From the NCBI GenBank assembly GCA_002102555.1, contig MCFL01000061.1:1-64000 (forward strand): a stretch of DNA of 64,000 bases, written 5' to 3'. The DNA comes from Catenaria anguillulae PL171. Its lineage: Eukaryota; Blastocladiomycota; Blastocladiomycetes; Blastocladiales; Catenariaceae. Shown here in pieces: positions 33,351-45,305 of the stretch. A program made the translations under genes and the position numbers. The notes beneath the pieces were generated by a model. The model did not search any database. It was not told where the DNA came from and worked only from the letters and a program-made list of their open reading frames with translations. Numbering within the stretch: position 1 is the stretch's first letter; each line of letters starts with the position of its first letter.

Positions 33351-34064
33351 ATGACTCCCACGACGAACCCATCTGCCAATCCTACCGGCTCGGCCACGAT
33401 CGAGCTTTGTCTCAAGGACTCGTCTGGCACGCTCGTCTTTAGTGGCCATCCCACTGAAATTCCAGCTCACATCAAGGCCAAGTTTGCAGCGCTCGGCTGC
33501 CCGATTGGCACCTCCCAAGCTCCCAAGGCCAACGACAGAAAGATTGAAATCGTGATCGAAGATACCAATGGCGCGGCCATCATGAAGTACAAGGGCCTCG
33601 AGTCGGCCATGCCGGACGAAATCGTCGCCAAGCTCATTGAACTGGGTCATCCCGTCGACAGTCACGGCAGGATCGTGTTTGACGCACCCCCGCATCCGCC
33701 TCACCCGCCCACGATGCCCGAGTTTGGCTTTATGGCGCCGCCGCAAGCACCCATGCCGCCCCACATGCCCGAGCTTGTCTTCAAGTTTGGCGGTGGTCCA
33801 GATAGCAAGGCACCAAAGGTACCAAAGGCTCCCAAGGCGCCCAAGATGCCAGGCATGGCTCCGTTCATGCCTGCGCAACCGCCCACGCCCCCGCAGGCCC
33901 CTATGCCACCTCAGGTGCATATCCCGGGCTTTGGCCGTCATCATATGGTACCGCCGCAACCTCCCATGCATCCGCACGTGCCGGGGGGCTCGCATGGCCC
34001 ATCGGTCATTTTCAAGCGCGATGGAAGTGGTGGGAATGTGAAGGTGGTTATTCAGTCGGCGTGA
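33351..34064 (+). CDS. Pro-rich protein with C-terminal VVIQSA motif
   Basis: Single frame, 237 aa, start ATG 33351. Residues ~17-110 form a folded-looking region with two similar units (IELCLKDSSGTLVFSG... and IEIVIEDTNGAAIMKYKG..., each followed by a short helix AKFAALGCPI / AKLIELGHPV), suggesting an internal duplication. Residues ~110-215 are Pro/Met/His-rich with PPQAPMPP and KAPKVPKAPKAPK repeats. The end, NVKVVIQSA, recurs in the next gene (VRVLIQSA). No signal peptide or membrane segment. Family unknown. Confidence 0.65.
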   Translation: MTPTTNPSANPTGSATIELCLKDSSGTLVFSGHPTEIPAHIKAKFAALGCPIGTSQAPKANDRKIEIVIEDTNGAAIMKYKGLESAMPDEIVAKLIELGHPVDSHGRIVFDAPPHPPHPPTMPEFGFMAPPQAPMPPHMPELVFKFGGGPDSKAPKVPKAPKAPKMPGMAPFMPAQPPTPPQAPMPPQVHIPGFGRHHMVPPQPPMHPHVPGGSHGPSVIFKRDGSGGNVKVVIQSA

Positions 34065-35056
34065 TCCAGCAAGAGGCGGATGGCGGCGAATGGTGATGTA
34101 TGACGTTTGCGATGATTCACTTATCATTTTGTTCAATTTCTGTAAATCTGTGCAGCAGTCTTCGACAATATGAATAAAAAATGTTTATGTTGAATGAGTT
34201 GAGTCCGCAACGCAATGACCAATGAAGCTAGCTCCCCGCCAACATCGGTGACAGATGACAGATACCCAATGACATGAATGATGCCAGCAGATGCACTTGC
34301 TGCTCTTGACATTTCAGAATTATTGTTAGTGATTGATGCTGAAGCTACAAGGTGACCGCTGAATGACGCAGAACCAGAGTTCTTGGATCACTTTACTCGT
34401 GAGTTTGCGAGTTCCAAAGACAATTCGCAGCTATTACCGCGATGAGCAACTGTGGCGACATCGACATGTAGCAATGTTATTGTCTCTTCACCGATTTGCC
34501 AAGAATCAGACTCAGTTAGGCTCAGTGGCCGGAACATGCACTGGGCTTTGCAATACGAGCGGTGTTCCGTCAGGGGCAGGCTCTTGCGCCGACTTTGTCA
34601 CCAAAGTAATCATCGTCTGAGTTGCATAGACCTCTCCGAGGTGCACAGGTGACTGGGCATGGCAACGATGGTGCGGCTTGGAACGCTCAAATGACCTGAC
34701 ATTCTGGTGGTCATGCACAGGTGGACGGGTCGCAGGAGAGAAATGCCCGTCAGGTACCCGAACTTGAATTTGCTGTGACTCTCAAAATGGGGCTTCACAA
34801 AGCGTCCACACTCCCTGTCGACGCGTCCAAGCTCCACCGCACTCGTATAGCTTTGGTAGCTCCATTGGAAAATGCTGGCACTGCCCCGTGCCGTTCCCGT
34901 CTCATGTGCTGCATTACAAGGTCAGTTCAGCTGGCCATACAAAAGCGGACATGATCCTGCCCGGTTCCCTCCACTTTTCCATCGATCACCAATTGCCGTC
35001 AGTGAAGCGCTCACATTCCTCTCCTTGACACTCTGTCTGACATCCCCTTCCACATC
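34065..35056. other. Spacer between two related Pro-rich genes
   Basis: About 990 bp, no gene supported; frames at 34363-34620 and 34610-34837 have no coding signature. Confidence 0.4.
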
Positions 35057-35524
35057 ATGACCTTTCTTCCTACTACCGCTCCCAAGGCTCCTGAAGCGCC
35101 CAAGTCTCCGAAAGCTCCGACTGCTCCGGTCGCCCCCGAAACTCCTAATTTCGCGTCGCTCATTGCTATGAAGCCGGCCGCAGCGCCCGACGCGCCTACG
35201 ACGATGGTGGCCCCTTCTGCGCCAAAGGTGGCATCTGAGGCACCAGCAGCCCCAGCGTCCATGACTGCTCCGCCTGTTCCCGTCTCGCCATCTACAGGTC
35301 CAAAGGCTCCCGAAGCTCCCACGGCCATTCAAGCTCTCGAGTCGCCTCGCGCGCCTTCTATGCCAGTCATGATAGCCAATAAGCCAGCCGAAAACATGGT
35401 CGCACTTGGCATCATGATGCCCACTGCACGGGTTGCGCCGGCCGCACCAGCTGCTCCCAAGGCCCCTGAAGCACCCGCTGCCCCAGCTGCTCCCCAAGTC
35501 CGTGTCCTCATTCAGTCTGCGTAA
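35057..35524 (+). CDS. Pro/Ala-rich repeat protein with C-terminal VLIQSA motif
   Basis: 155 aa, start ATG 35057 in CATC-ATG context. Almost entirely Ala/Pro with degenerate AP(K/E)AP units (PKAPEAPKSPKAPTAP at the start, APAAPKAPEAPAAP near the end), so an extended or coiled polyproline-like chain. The last residues VRVLIQSA match the VKVVIQSA end of the gene at 33351-34064, the only part clearly shared. No signal peptide. Could be a truncated relative that lost the folded N-terminal region. Function unknown. Confidence 0.55.
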   Translation: MTFLPTTAPKAPEAPKSPKAPTAPVAPETPNFASLIAMKPAAAPDAPTTMVAPSAPKVASEAPAAPASMTAPPVPVSPSTGPKAPEAPTAIQALESPRAPSMPVMIANKPAENMVALGIMMPTARVAPAAPAAPKAPEAPAAPAAPQVRVLIQSA

Positions 35525-35880
35525 GGGAGGGTGGGAACAGACATCAGTGATCGTGTTGTCGCTGCGATTGTAAATATTTACATGCTCATCAGTCTGTTTT
35601 CACCATGTCATGCATTCGCAATGTGACGACTCCAAATCACTTTGATTCCCATCGTCTCGCTTCACCAAAGATAAGGCAGCTGAGTCAGAGTGAGCAATGT
35701 GCAATTCGTGCCTGGGAAATATCTACACAACATCAACGGCGGCGACAGCGGTTCTCATGCTTCCTTCCATGCTGAGGGTCACGTTGACACCCCGTCTGGC
35801 CCGTTTCATATCGTAGTCGCATCAGCGGAATCCAAGACCCTGAGTGAGTACTGATATACATTGATACGAATGAATGTTCT
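35525..35880. other. Convergent 3' regions, no gene seen
   Basis: About 356 bp between the Pro/Ala-rich gene and the terminal exon of the flavocytochrome gene. Confidence 0.4.
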
Positions 35881-37833
35881 TTACCAAGTAAATGGTTCGA
35901 CATGTAACCACCAATCGCGATCGAGCTTTCGCACATCCTCGACCAGTGATCGTGGACCAACAGCTGTTCAAACAAAAATAAACGGTTAGCTCAACTGGAA
36001 GCATCCAATTTACATCAGTCGAGATGTAAAATGCAGGAACGCACCGAATCCCATAACCGGACCCTTGAGGTCCTCCATTTTCGGTACAAGCTCCTCGACG
36101 CTTGGCCTGCCACTGTGTGTCCTCGCCCTGGCCCCCTCCTCCCCAACAGGATCCCGACGGGCACTTTTACTTCCCGTCACAACCACCGTGACCGACTGGA
36201 CCCCGCCAACCTTTGCCCTGACCGCGGCGCCCTCTGCCGCCGCAATCTCGGGCGCCATGCTCAACTCGTCCTCTCTGCTGACAATCCACACCACATGCAC
36301 AATCTCGGGCATAAGCCTTGCAGCCTCGTGCCCAGCCCCATCTTGCATTTCGGCACGATCCAGCGTCATGCTGCGCGAACTGCTTGAACCGCGCTTTCTG
36401 GTAGCGCCGTCAACGTTGAGTTTGGCCAAGTGGTCGAGCCACGCAAGCACGGGAGTGATGCCAATGCCGCCGGCAATGAACACAACGGATGTGAATTGGG
36501 GCAGCGGCAGGCGCGGCGCTGGTGGGATAAATGCAACGAGGCGATGTGCGTTGGTGGGGCAAAGTTTCGAGGTGGTGAACCCTGCGAACGGCGAGTGGCG
36601 CGCGAGCAGCGTGAGGGTTGGTGGATGGTCGGCAGAGGCAGTGCCGAGCAGCAATGTCGTCGAGGGGTTTGTGTCCACTGGGGAGGATGTGAGCGAAGCG
36701 GTCGACGCGAGCGAGGCAGTGGATGTGAGGTCAGTATTGGAGCCTTGATGAGTAAGCGAGTGCAAGTGCATGTGTGGACGAGAAGAGGCGGCGGCCCGGT
36801 GCGTCAGATGCACGTTGGCCGTGGGCGTTGCTGGGGCTGCTGCATGAACGGGGTGGCCCGAATGAATGCATGCGAGCAACGACGTCGGTGACACGGCCCT
36901 TGGCGTAAACGGATGCAATGTCGAAATGGGTTTGGCACCAATATACACTTGCTGCTCTGGCCGCACGTTTGCCAAGTGCGGAGCGGCAATTTCCAGCCGG
37001 ACAACGGCCCCACCAGGATGCTTGACATTTGACGGCGGGTCGACCACTCTGGACACGACGAAATGCGCAGGCCGGACAAGTTGCATGGCAATGAGAAACT
37101 TGTTGAGCATAAACACGGCAATCATGGGCAGCACCAGCGACAGCGTGTCCCTTGCATGCATAAACACGAATGCGCTGAGCATAAGTACCACAAGATTGTG
37201 GACGCCGGCAAAGGTCGCATACGCAAGCATGCGGACTGGGTACAAGCTCGTGAGCACAAGCACGCCCAACAGGATAAAGGACGCGAGCCCGAATTGCATG
37301 GACGAGCGCTGGAACTGTTCGGCGACAAAGTCCCATTGGATCCAGTTGGTCAAGTGAATCGACATGTGTGCAAGAATAAAGAGCGACCCGAGGCGAGAGG
37401 TCCATTTGTGCAGGAGCATCAGGCGCGAGCGAGGCAGCAGAAAGGCCATGGGCGAAAAGTGCGTGCCCAGGAGCGTGCTGACAAACAAGTGGGCAAGGCC
37501 GGTCCAAGCGAGGCGGTTGATGGAGGCGTCATAGTCGTAATTGTGGCACAGCGAGAGGACCAGGACCGCCGGAAGATAGAGGATGAGTGCGACGAGCAGG
37601 TCGCCAAGGTACGGGTGGTTGTGGAGCCGCTGGACCAGACGGCGGGGCACGGACGAGGGCGACGTGAGGTTGAGGGCGACCCATTGGGCAATGAGGCGCG
37701 CAAGCCATTGGAGGATGACCAGCAACACGAGCAGGGCTACGACGAGAAAGGATGCCGTCGAGTTGGCCACGGGCACGAGGGCATACTTTTCGACCCTGGC
37801 AATGGGATCCGACGAGTGGCCGTGACTGTCCAT
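35881..37833 (-). CDS. Ferric reductase / NADPH oxidase-family flavocytochrome
   Basis: Moves electrons from NADPH through FAD and two hemes across a membrane, to Fe3+ or O2. Exons 37833-36045 and 35963-35881, 81-bp intron; 623 aa. The tiny last exon restores the family's C-terminal end (GFAVGPRSLVEDVR...EPFTW). About six membrane helices fall in residues 25-260; paired heme His are seen in LHKWTSRLGS / AHMSIH and in AGVHNLV / FMHARD. The FAD-binding site reads HPFTPRAV (HPFT conserved, next residues unusual) and the NADPH site GGIGITP. A long, low-complexity His/Ser/Thr insert of ~90 residues separates them. No EF hands or signal peptide. Ferric reductase versus ROS-producing NOX cannot be settled from sequence alone. 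Confidence 0.85.
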
Positions 37834-38124
37834 GGTTCAATTCGGGAGGTTGGCTTACCCAAGTACATGCGTACGTAAATGTCTTCAAAGTGTTATAAAA
37901 AAGTACAGAGCAACCTGAACGATGCTGGATGGCCGAGCCAGACCGACAGGCGATTGTTGCAGATTTGTGGCGGGTGCTTCTTTCGGGCTGCATCGTTTGT
38001 AGGTACAAAGCAAAGCCACCAAAGATGGAAGCTGGGACACCGTTCCAACATTCATTCCAAAAACTTGAACATCAGTAACGAAACCGACACACTCACACAC
38101 AACCCGCCTTTCACGCGACCAACT

Positions 38125-39749
38125 TCAATCCACAATCAACTCCTTGTCAATCTGGGCACAGTGCTTGAACACGGCCGTGAACAACAGAATGGCCTCTTCA
38201 ATGTCCTTTGTGCCTGCTTGCTCGCGGATCGAGTGCATCGACAATTGCGGGTTGCCCACGTCAATGGTGCGCAAGCCCAACTTGCCCGACAAGATGGGCC
38301 CAATCGTGGACCCGCAGGGCGAGTCGTTGCGCACAACAAACTCTTGGAGCGGGACACCAGCGCGTTGGGCGGCGGCACGAAGCAGCGCCGACGTCGGGGC
38401 CGTGGTGGCATAGCGCTGGTTGGCATTGTGCTTGATGACAACTCCCTTGTTCATGCGCGGTTGGTGCAAGTCTTCGTGCCTGGTGGGAATTGTTAGAATT
38501 GAAGCGCCAAATTGTCAGTCATGCTTGCATGCTTGACATACAAACATTCGAGGTGGGAAAAAAGGAACGTACTTTTCGGCATGGTTCGGGTGCAGAGCAT
38601 GGGCCATGTCTGCACTGACCAAGTAACTCTTTTGCATAGCCTCCTCAAAGGCACTGCTGGACCTGCCATGCGCATCCGTGGCCACGCCCGACGTGACCCT
38701 GCGCAGCGCAGACTCGAGAAAGTGCGAATCAGCGCCGTAGGCGGAAAGCGACCCGACCTCTTCATTGTCAAAGAGGGCCACGAGGGCAACGGCCTCGTCG
38801 TTGGCCACGGCCTCGGCATCGGCCGCGTGGTTGAGCAGCGCAGACAAGCCAGTGTAGGACATGACGAGGTTGTCGCAGCGCGGGGCAAACACGTACTCGG
38901 AAAGGGCACCGCCAATCACGGCTGGGGTCGTGTCAAACAGGCAAAGTTCCACGTCGTTGATGGCGGTTGCGTCCACGTTGGCGCCCAGCTTTTCGGCGAG
39001 CATGGCCAGCAGGATCGAGTGGTGCTTTGCGCCCTCGACCTTTGGCGCGGCGGGTGCATTGAGTTCGGCTTCGGCGACCGATGCGAGCACGGGGATCAGG
39101 TGGTTTTCCTTGTTGAAAGTGAAGCCATCGTTGACGGCACGGTCCAAGTGAATGGCCAAGGTCGGGATGCGCAAAATGGGCTCGTCAATCTTGACGAGCT
39201 TGTGCTCCTTGCCATTGACAATGACACGCCCGGCAACACCCAGGTCGCGGTCAAACCAAGTGTGCCACAAGCCGCCGCCATACGTCTGCACGCCAACCAT
39301 CAAGTATCCGTTCTTTGTCTTGCCACTGACGGGCTTGAGCTTGAGGCAAGGCGAGTCGGTGTGCGCAGCAACCATGGAAAAGCCGTTGCCGGGCTTGAAC
39401 TTTTGGCCAACAACAAAGGCAATCACGGACGAGGCGTTGCGCGTAAAGTAGTACTTGCCGCCGGGCACGAGCTTTCCGTCCCAGCACTCGCGCTCCTTGA
39501 GGGCCGTGAATCCCGCGGCATCGAGGCGGCGGCGCGCTTCGGCAACGGCGTGGAAGGGCGACGGCGAAGCATTGACAAACTCGAGGAAGCCGCGGGCGGC
39601 TTGCGGGACTTTGGAGGCAGCAGTGGCAGCGAGCGAGGTCTAGATAAACATGTTTTACGTGAAAAGGGCAACAGGCAAGTGAGTATAGCGTGTCGAAGAC
39701 GGGCCGTCAATGAGAGCAAGTGGGGCAGCAGACAGACAGACGAGTGCAT
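38125..39749 (-). CDS. Aspartyl aminopeptidase (M18)
   Basis: Cytosolic/vacuolar zinc aminopeptidase removing N-terminal Asp/Glu. Main exon 39639-38573 and last exon 38479-38125, 93-bp intron (join NHAEKHEDLHQPR). Signature motifs: FLEFVNASPSPFHAV near the N-terminus, MVAAHTDSPCLKLKP (zinc His/Asp), LFDNEEVGS (catalytic Glu), SYLVSADMAHALHPNH, and VRNDSPCGSTIGPI. An in-frame stop just before 39639 forces an upstream start exon; the best candidate is a 12-bp exon at 39749-39738 (MHSS) with a 98-bp intron, giving 477 aa, the normal family length. That exon's donor (GTCTGT) is unusual, so the start is tentative. Confidence 0.95.
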
Positions 39750-40433
39750 GGAAGCGATCCACGTTTGCGAGGCGATAAAGGAGGAAGGCAATGGCAAGGG
39801 CTCGGCGTCGATGGTGCCATAGGATTTGGAATGTCGCTTGAGTAGGTCGGCGTCGGAATGGTCATGGCCAAGGCCAATGTGATCTTGCGAGGTTGATCCA
39901 CAGCAACTCCCGAGCAGCGAGGACCAGCTGGATAGAGACGCAGGCCGTGGTTTTGCGTTGCCGTCGCACTTGTCGCTGGCCTTTGACTTTTTTTGTAATG
40001 GTTAGGCCGGTGGAGACGTTACGGATGATGCGAGGGGCGACGCCGAGGACAAGGCGGAGGGAGACGATCAGAGCGAGAAAGCAGGGAAGGGTGTGTTTGT
40101 GCATATCATACCATTGTGCAAGTCTTGATTCCGGCAACTCAATGTCGAATGGTTAATAATGTGGCGACTGACCAGAGAGAGACAGACGTTGGGCGAGACT
40201 CAAGCTTCTGAAGATTTGTTGGGCGTATACCGAACCGCTCGGGTAAACTCACGGCCATGGATGCATTGGTCGGGAACAGGAGAAACGCGTGCAATCGGCG
40301 GACTGACTCCAAGTCACTGACTGTCCATTTTGGGCCCGATGATATCGCCAAGAGTTCCCACATTGGACACACAGGACCCGGGGCCACATGCCATGCCATG
40401 ACCTTGAGCAACATCGTCCTCTCGATCGCAACC
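39750..40433. other. Divergent intergenic region, no gene seen
   Basis: About 680 bp between M18 and the WD-repeat gene. The plus-strand frame is open back to 40257, so the start of the next gene could be upstream of 40434. Confidence 0.4.
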
Positions 40434-43400
40434 ATGACTTCGTCCTCTTCCTTGGCCTCCGTGGCCTCAATGGCATCTGTTCCATCGTTGCCAAGGATCA
40501 TCGCCACGTCCCAGTCTTCCACCACCACCTCAACTTCAAACCTCTACCAGCGATCCAAATGGGCAGACCAACATCAACAGTCACTCTCCCTGCCCACGAT
40601 TTCTGCTGCCCAAAGTGTGCCAATCCCTGTTTCTCGCACATCGACGTCCACTTCTGCGTCCACCGTCTTGAATCCAAGCCGCACCACTGGAACCCATCAT
40701 GTTGCAAATCTTAGGCAACAATCAACAACCACGCTGACTGACCACATCAACGAGCTCCAGTCTCGCATCCACAACCTCACCCCTCAACTTGACCTCTACC
40801 GCTCACTCCTCTCCTCTCTAGCACAAACACTCTCTCCTCACTCGCACCATAACCATGACGCCCTCTCCCGCATTTGCCTCGTAGCACTAATTCACATAGC
40901 CGCCGCGTCTCTCAACCTCAAGGGCACCCTCTCCGCACTCGCCCATGAATCTGGTATACATCTCTCCACTTTCACAGCCAACAGATCAGCGCTCGCGTCG
41001 CTCCTATTGGCCCGCGCGTTCCCCGCCGCCACGTCATTGACGCAGTCGATCGTTCCCAAGGACATGTTGGCTCCCATGATCGGGTGGCTCCAATACGTGC
41101 ACGTGCTGCATATTTATGGCAGATCGCCAACCACCTCCCCAGGTAATGGGTGCGGCCGCCAAGCTTGCTTGGATTGGATCGATAGGCATGTCAAATCGGC
41201 CAGAGTCCGGAATTTGCTGCGTGAAGAGTTGGATGGTATTGATGCACCGCCATCCGGCACGGACCGCGAGTGCACTACGGCATGTCAGCTCATGTGGAGC
41301 GCAGTGTCAAGATTGATTTGTGGTGATCATCTTGGGCAATTGGATCCTTTTACCATGGATGCGGCGCCAGTGATTGCTCGGTACTTTGGTGATCCACTGA
41401 CGGTTTTGGCAAACGAGCTGCGTCAAGATCAATGCGACCTGTGGCCGTTGGCCTTGATGCGTGCAAAGAGGGCAAAGGACGGGTTGGAAGAGGCCGGATT
41501 CTCGGCACCTGCACCACCACCGGCGCAGCCCATAACATCGCAAAAGCCGCGGCATCGGTCACGGTCACGGCGGCGGCGGTCAAGAACACCGTCTCGACAA
41601 CGGACGTGGACGTCGGACGAATCAGCAGCCACGCCCAAGGCCGCGAGGAACTCTCCAACACGACCGCCCGTTCCCCCGATCCCAGAGGCGTACCGGGTCC
41701 CGGAGCAGCAACAGGATGCCCAGCCGCGCCGGCCAAACGAGCGAAAGGATTCGGCAATTGCCATGGAGTCGGTCCAGCCTCCGCCTCCTCCATTAGCACC
41801 ACCCAACGCAGATGTTCGGCAGTTTACCTCGCAACCCATCACATGTACCATTGCGACTGCTCCCACTCGACCTCCGATTCCTCGAACTCTTGCCTCTTCG
41901 TCATCTTTCCCCTCATCTTCACCAACTCACCCGGTCCCCGCTGCGAGCCAACCAAAACCGAACTTGTTCAATCCAGCTCCAGCTCCAGCTCAGTCTTCGG
42001 CCCATCGACAACCACTACCTCCATCGCTCATGCCGCGCCGCCCACCAGGATCAGCCGCCCGCCCACCCGTCGCTGCCTCGCGTCTCATACGGCGATCGGG
42101 CATGCGTAATCTTGTTGTATGCACATCCACCAGCACCGATTCGTTGCCAAATGCGCCTACAAGTGCACCTGCGCCACCACCGATCGTGCCGCCTTCACAA
42201 CCTCCACCGCTTATGCCTCCGCCACTCGAGTTTGAGTCGGCTGCCATGCCCCCACCCGAGTGGAACGCACTTGGCACGAGCACAAATGGGACCATGGATG
42301 TGACCGTTGACCAAGTCGTGGGCGTGTTTCCCGGATCTATTCGGCTCTTGGACGTTGCCGACCATGACGGGTACAAACATGCTTCATCCCCTCTCCAGAA
42401 TCATTCTTTCAATAGAGTTGACTCAAGCCGCGCATTGTGCCCACAGCCAATCGCTCATTTGCTTTACAACCGCTACCCCAGACTCGAGCTCACCGGCCCA
42501 ACCCGACCGCCGCGTTCACATCCTTCTTAACTTCACGCCACACGCGCGGCTGTCGTTGCCCACATACCACCACAAATCGCTTCTGACCTATCTTCGATTC
42601 CTGGGCCCGACTCGTCCGCAATCGGATTGGCTCGTGGCCGCCGACTCCGAGTCCGACATTCACCTATGGCATTGGCCGTCGGGCCAGCGCACCACGTGGC
42701 GCAAGTGGCACAAACGCGTCGTGTATCAAGTGGCCGGGTTTCCTGGCCGCGCAGAGGGCGGCAAGGCCGTGCTTGTGAGTTGTGCTGCGGATCATGCCGT
42801 CAAAGTGTGGGGCGTGGCAAGTGTACCAGGAGAGACTGCGATTATTGCCAAGGCGCAAGGTCCTGGAGGTGGCGATGCAGGGGCTAATAAGTCGGCCAGG
42901 CGGAAATCGATTGGAGGCGGGAACGCGATAGGCTCGCCAGCGGCCGAGCTGGTTGCAAGTGTACATTCCAATGCGCCATTTTATGCATTCTGTTTTGCAG
43001 GTTCGACCACTGAGGTGTGTGACTCCTCTTTCCAATCTTCATTATGACACTGCTTGTGTCTCATTCATGTGCCGACTTTCACTTGCCAGACTCAAGTGCT
43101 CATCGCCGCACAAGCATACACGCTGCGCGTGTACAAGGCCCGCACCCTGGCACTCATGCACACTTTCCACTTGGACCACCACAAGCTCAACAAGCTGTGT
43201 GTGGGAAGCCTACTAACGCTACTGCCACTCGCGTCCACTGACGACGCACACCCGCCCGTCCCGAACGCATCGTCTACGTCGACGCCTGACGCGCTCCCCA
43301 CCCCCGCATTGACCTTGGCCTCGGCCGCCCCAGAATCGCTCACTTCCATTCTCGTTGTGGCGGCCAACGGCACACACGTCCGGCTGTTTCATCCATCGCT

Positions 43401-43805
43401 CAATGCGTTTTCGCGTGCGTTTGCTGCGCGCGAACTTGATGCGGCCGCTTCACCTGTGGCTGGGCAACATCGTCGACCTCGTCGACCTCGTCCACGGCCA
43501 ACACATGCGGCATTCGCTATCCGGTCGTGTCGCCGTGCGGATCGCTCGTGGCTGCGCCAGGCGCAACAGGATTGGCCGACAGGCGCATTGTCGTTTGGCG
43601 CGCGGCAAGTGGGAGGGCGGTGAATTTGGTGGCGCGGCCTGCTAAAGGAAAGGAGTTGGGCGTGTTTGCTGACACAGGACAGAGTATTCGGGAGGTGGGC
43701 GTGGGCCCCGTGGCGTGGGAAAAGGGTGGCGAGGGCAGGATTGTGGGTGTGATTGTGGGCGTTGGCGAGGAGGGCGCGGGTGGGGCGACGGGGGGAAGGC
43801 GGTGA
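40434..43805 (+). CDS. WD-repeat protein with long Pro/Arg-rich N-terminal region
   Basis: Exons 40434-42370, 42447-43014, 43090-43805 (introns 76 and 75 bp), ~1073 aa. Start chosen at AACC-ATG 40434. Residues ~100-380 look helical and folded but are not recognised; ~390-620 are Arg/Ser- and Pro-rich and disordered. The C-terminal ~430 residues contain WD-like units: SDIHLWHWPSGQR, VLVSCAADHAVKVWGV, LIAAQAYTLRVYKAR and DRRIVVWRAASGR. The exon 1-2 join (DHDG-QSLICFTTA) keeps the propeller frame. One G restored near 43463 is needed to reach the last WD unit; otherwise translation would end in an Arg-rich tail at 43623. A scaffold role is likely; no specific orthologue named. Confidence 0.7.
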
Positions 43806-44075
43806 AGAGTGCCGTATGTGTGTGGCGGGTTGGGAAATGACTGATTAAGTTGACGAGTGTCGTAAACCGTCGATGGATCGTTACGGTCTTTGCGCCTAGT
43901 ATGGAATCGGAATGACAAAGCTGACGTCCCAGAAGAAAGCCTTGCATTGCACATACATGACAAAAAAAGAACAGAGAGCGTGGACACAACTTGAAATGAA
44001 GCGGATTGCGACGAGCAGAATCCATGATTTCAAGAAAAGAAACACAAATATGTCACCTGTCGACTCTGATGCCAC

Positions 44076-45305
44076 TCACGCTTCCAGCTCGCCGCCCACC
44101 ACCGGCGGCAGCTTGCTACGCACCCGGCGCTCACTCCCGCCCTCTACCACTGCAACCGAACACTTGGTATACACCTTGGGCTTGACAATGATGTTGCCGC
44201 TGAGCGGCTCGCGCCACCCAGGCCACACCCACTTCCGACCATGGGCGGTTCGTGGCCCTTGGATCACGATCGGGTGCTGTGGTGGTAACTCGCCACGTGT
44301 GCAGTTCGGGGGCTGGAATGAGGGGCAGCTGCCCTTGCGATTGAAAACCTTGATAAATACGCCCCACATTTGCCGAAGTAAGCTGCAATCTGCTCAGGAT
44401 CCGGCTGTTGTTGAGATGCACTGGTTGCCTGCGAAAACACCACTTGAGCTTACCGAGCTCCCAGACACTTGTTCGTACTCCTTGAGCGCACTCCGATGCT
44501 GATCTATCAATGGACCAAATGCCTTCTGGACCTCGTCCTGCCACAACGTCCAGCGGCGCAGCTGGGAATGCACGGCTGCTTTTTCATTCTTGAGTTGTTG
44601 AATGCCAGTATTAAGCTGGACGAGGGAAACGTTGAGTTGCTCTTTCTTGCCATTCAGCTCGTGAATGCGCCAAAACCAGCTGTCGATGCACCGTTGGACG
44701 GTCTCGATTGCGGGCATAGATTCGGGCCGACAAGCAGCACTGTTGAGTTGACGTTGTTGGCCGTTCGTTTTTGACCCAGCGTTCGAAGCAGCTTGTCTCG
44801 ACGGCAATGGGCCTTGTGCGTCGCTTGGACCGTTGTTGCAGTGAACTCATGGACGAGCATTTTGAGCAGGTGCATCGAGCATTGTCTTGGCGAAAGTCTG
44901 GCAGCCGGTAAGCAGAAGCAACATGCTCCAGTGAGACATCGAATGGAGGAAATTGGAAGCAAGTAGGGACGGACCGTTTCACTGTTCGTTGGGACTCTTT
45001 CTGAGCTGCGGCCTCCGGATCATTGTCACGAGCGCCTTTCGAGGGGAGATGGTGCGACGACGATTCGACAACAAGTGGAATGTCGGTTGTTTCTTGGTTC
45101 GGTTGAGCTTGGTCAAGATTCTGTACTCATGAAAACTGTTGCATGTCAAGTCAGCCGCTGTATGGGGACCTGGTGCCAAAAAAACATTTCTGCGTACAAC
45201 CGGCATGCGATCTGAACCGAGAGCCGGCGGCGCCTGGTTCAGGGCAGGTACCTTGGCTGCCTCTTGCTTTTCTTCAACTTGTGGCGATGACATGAGCGTG
45301 CCCAT
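44076..45305 (-). CDS. Uncertain spliced locus with coiled-coil exon
   Basis: A probable gene whose structure I could not fully resolve. The clearest coding piece is 44807-44454, with a helix rich in Leu/Gln/Lys (HELNGKKEQLNVSLVQLN) typical of a coiled coil, ending at a GTAAGC donor. A 49-bp intron would lead into 44404 and onward; restoring one G near 44363 then links to a C-terminal stretch ending at 44076 (NIIVKPKVYTK...). A candidate first exon begins at ATG 45305 (MGTLMSSPQVEEKQEAAK, then a GTACCT donor). The middle is unresolved in two competing frames. No domain recognised. Confidence 0.35.

Noticed and set aside
35980-36050. tRNA-like A-box (GGTTAGCTCAACTGG) on the plus strand
   Set aside because: No matching D-arm pairing, anticodon arm or T-arm follows, and the segment is the intron of the flavocytochrome gene.
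38512-39822. 436-codon plus-strand open frame
   Set aside because: Antisense shadow of aspartyl aminopeptidase, produced by high third-position GC.
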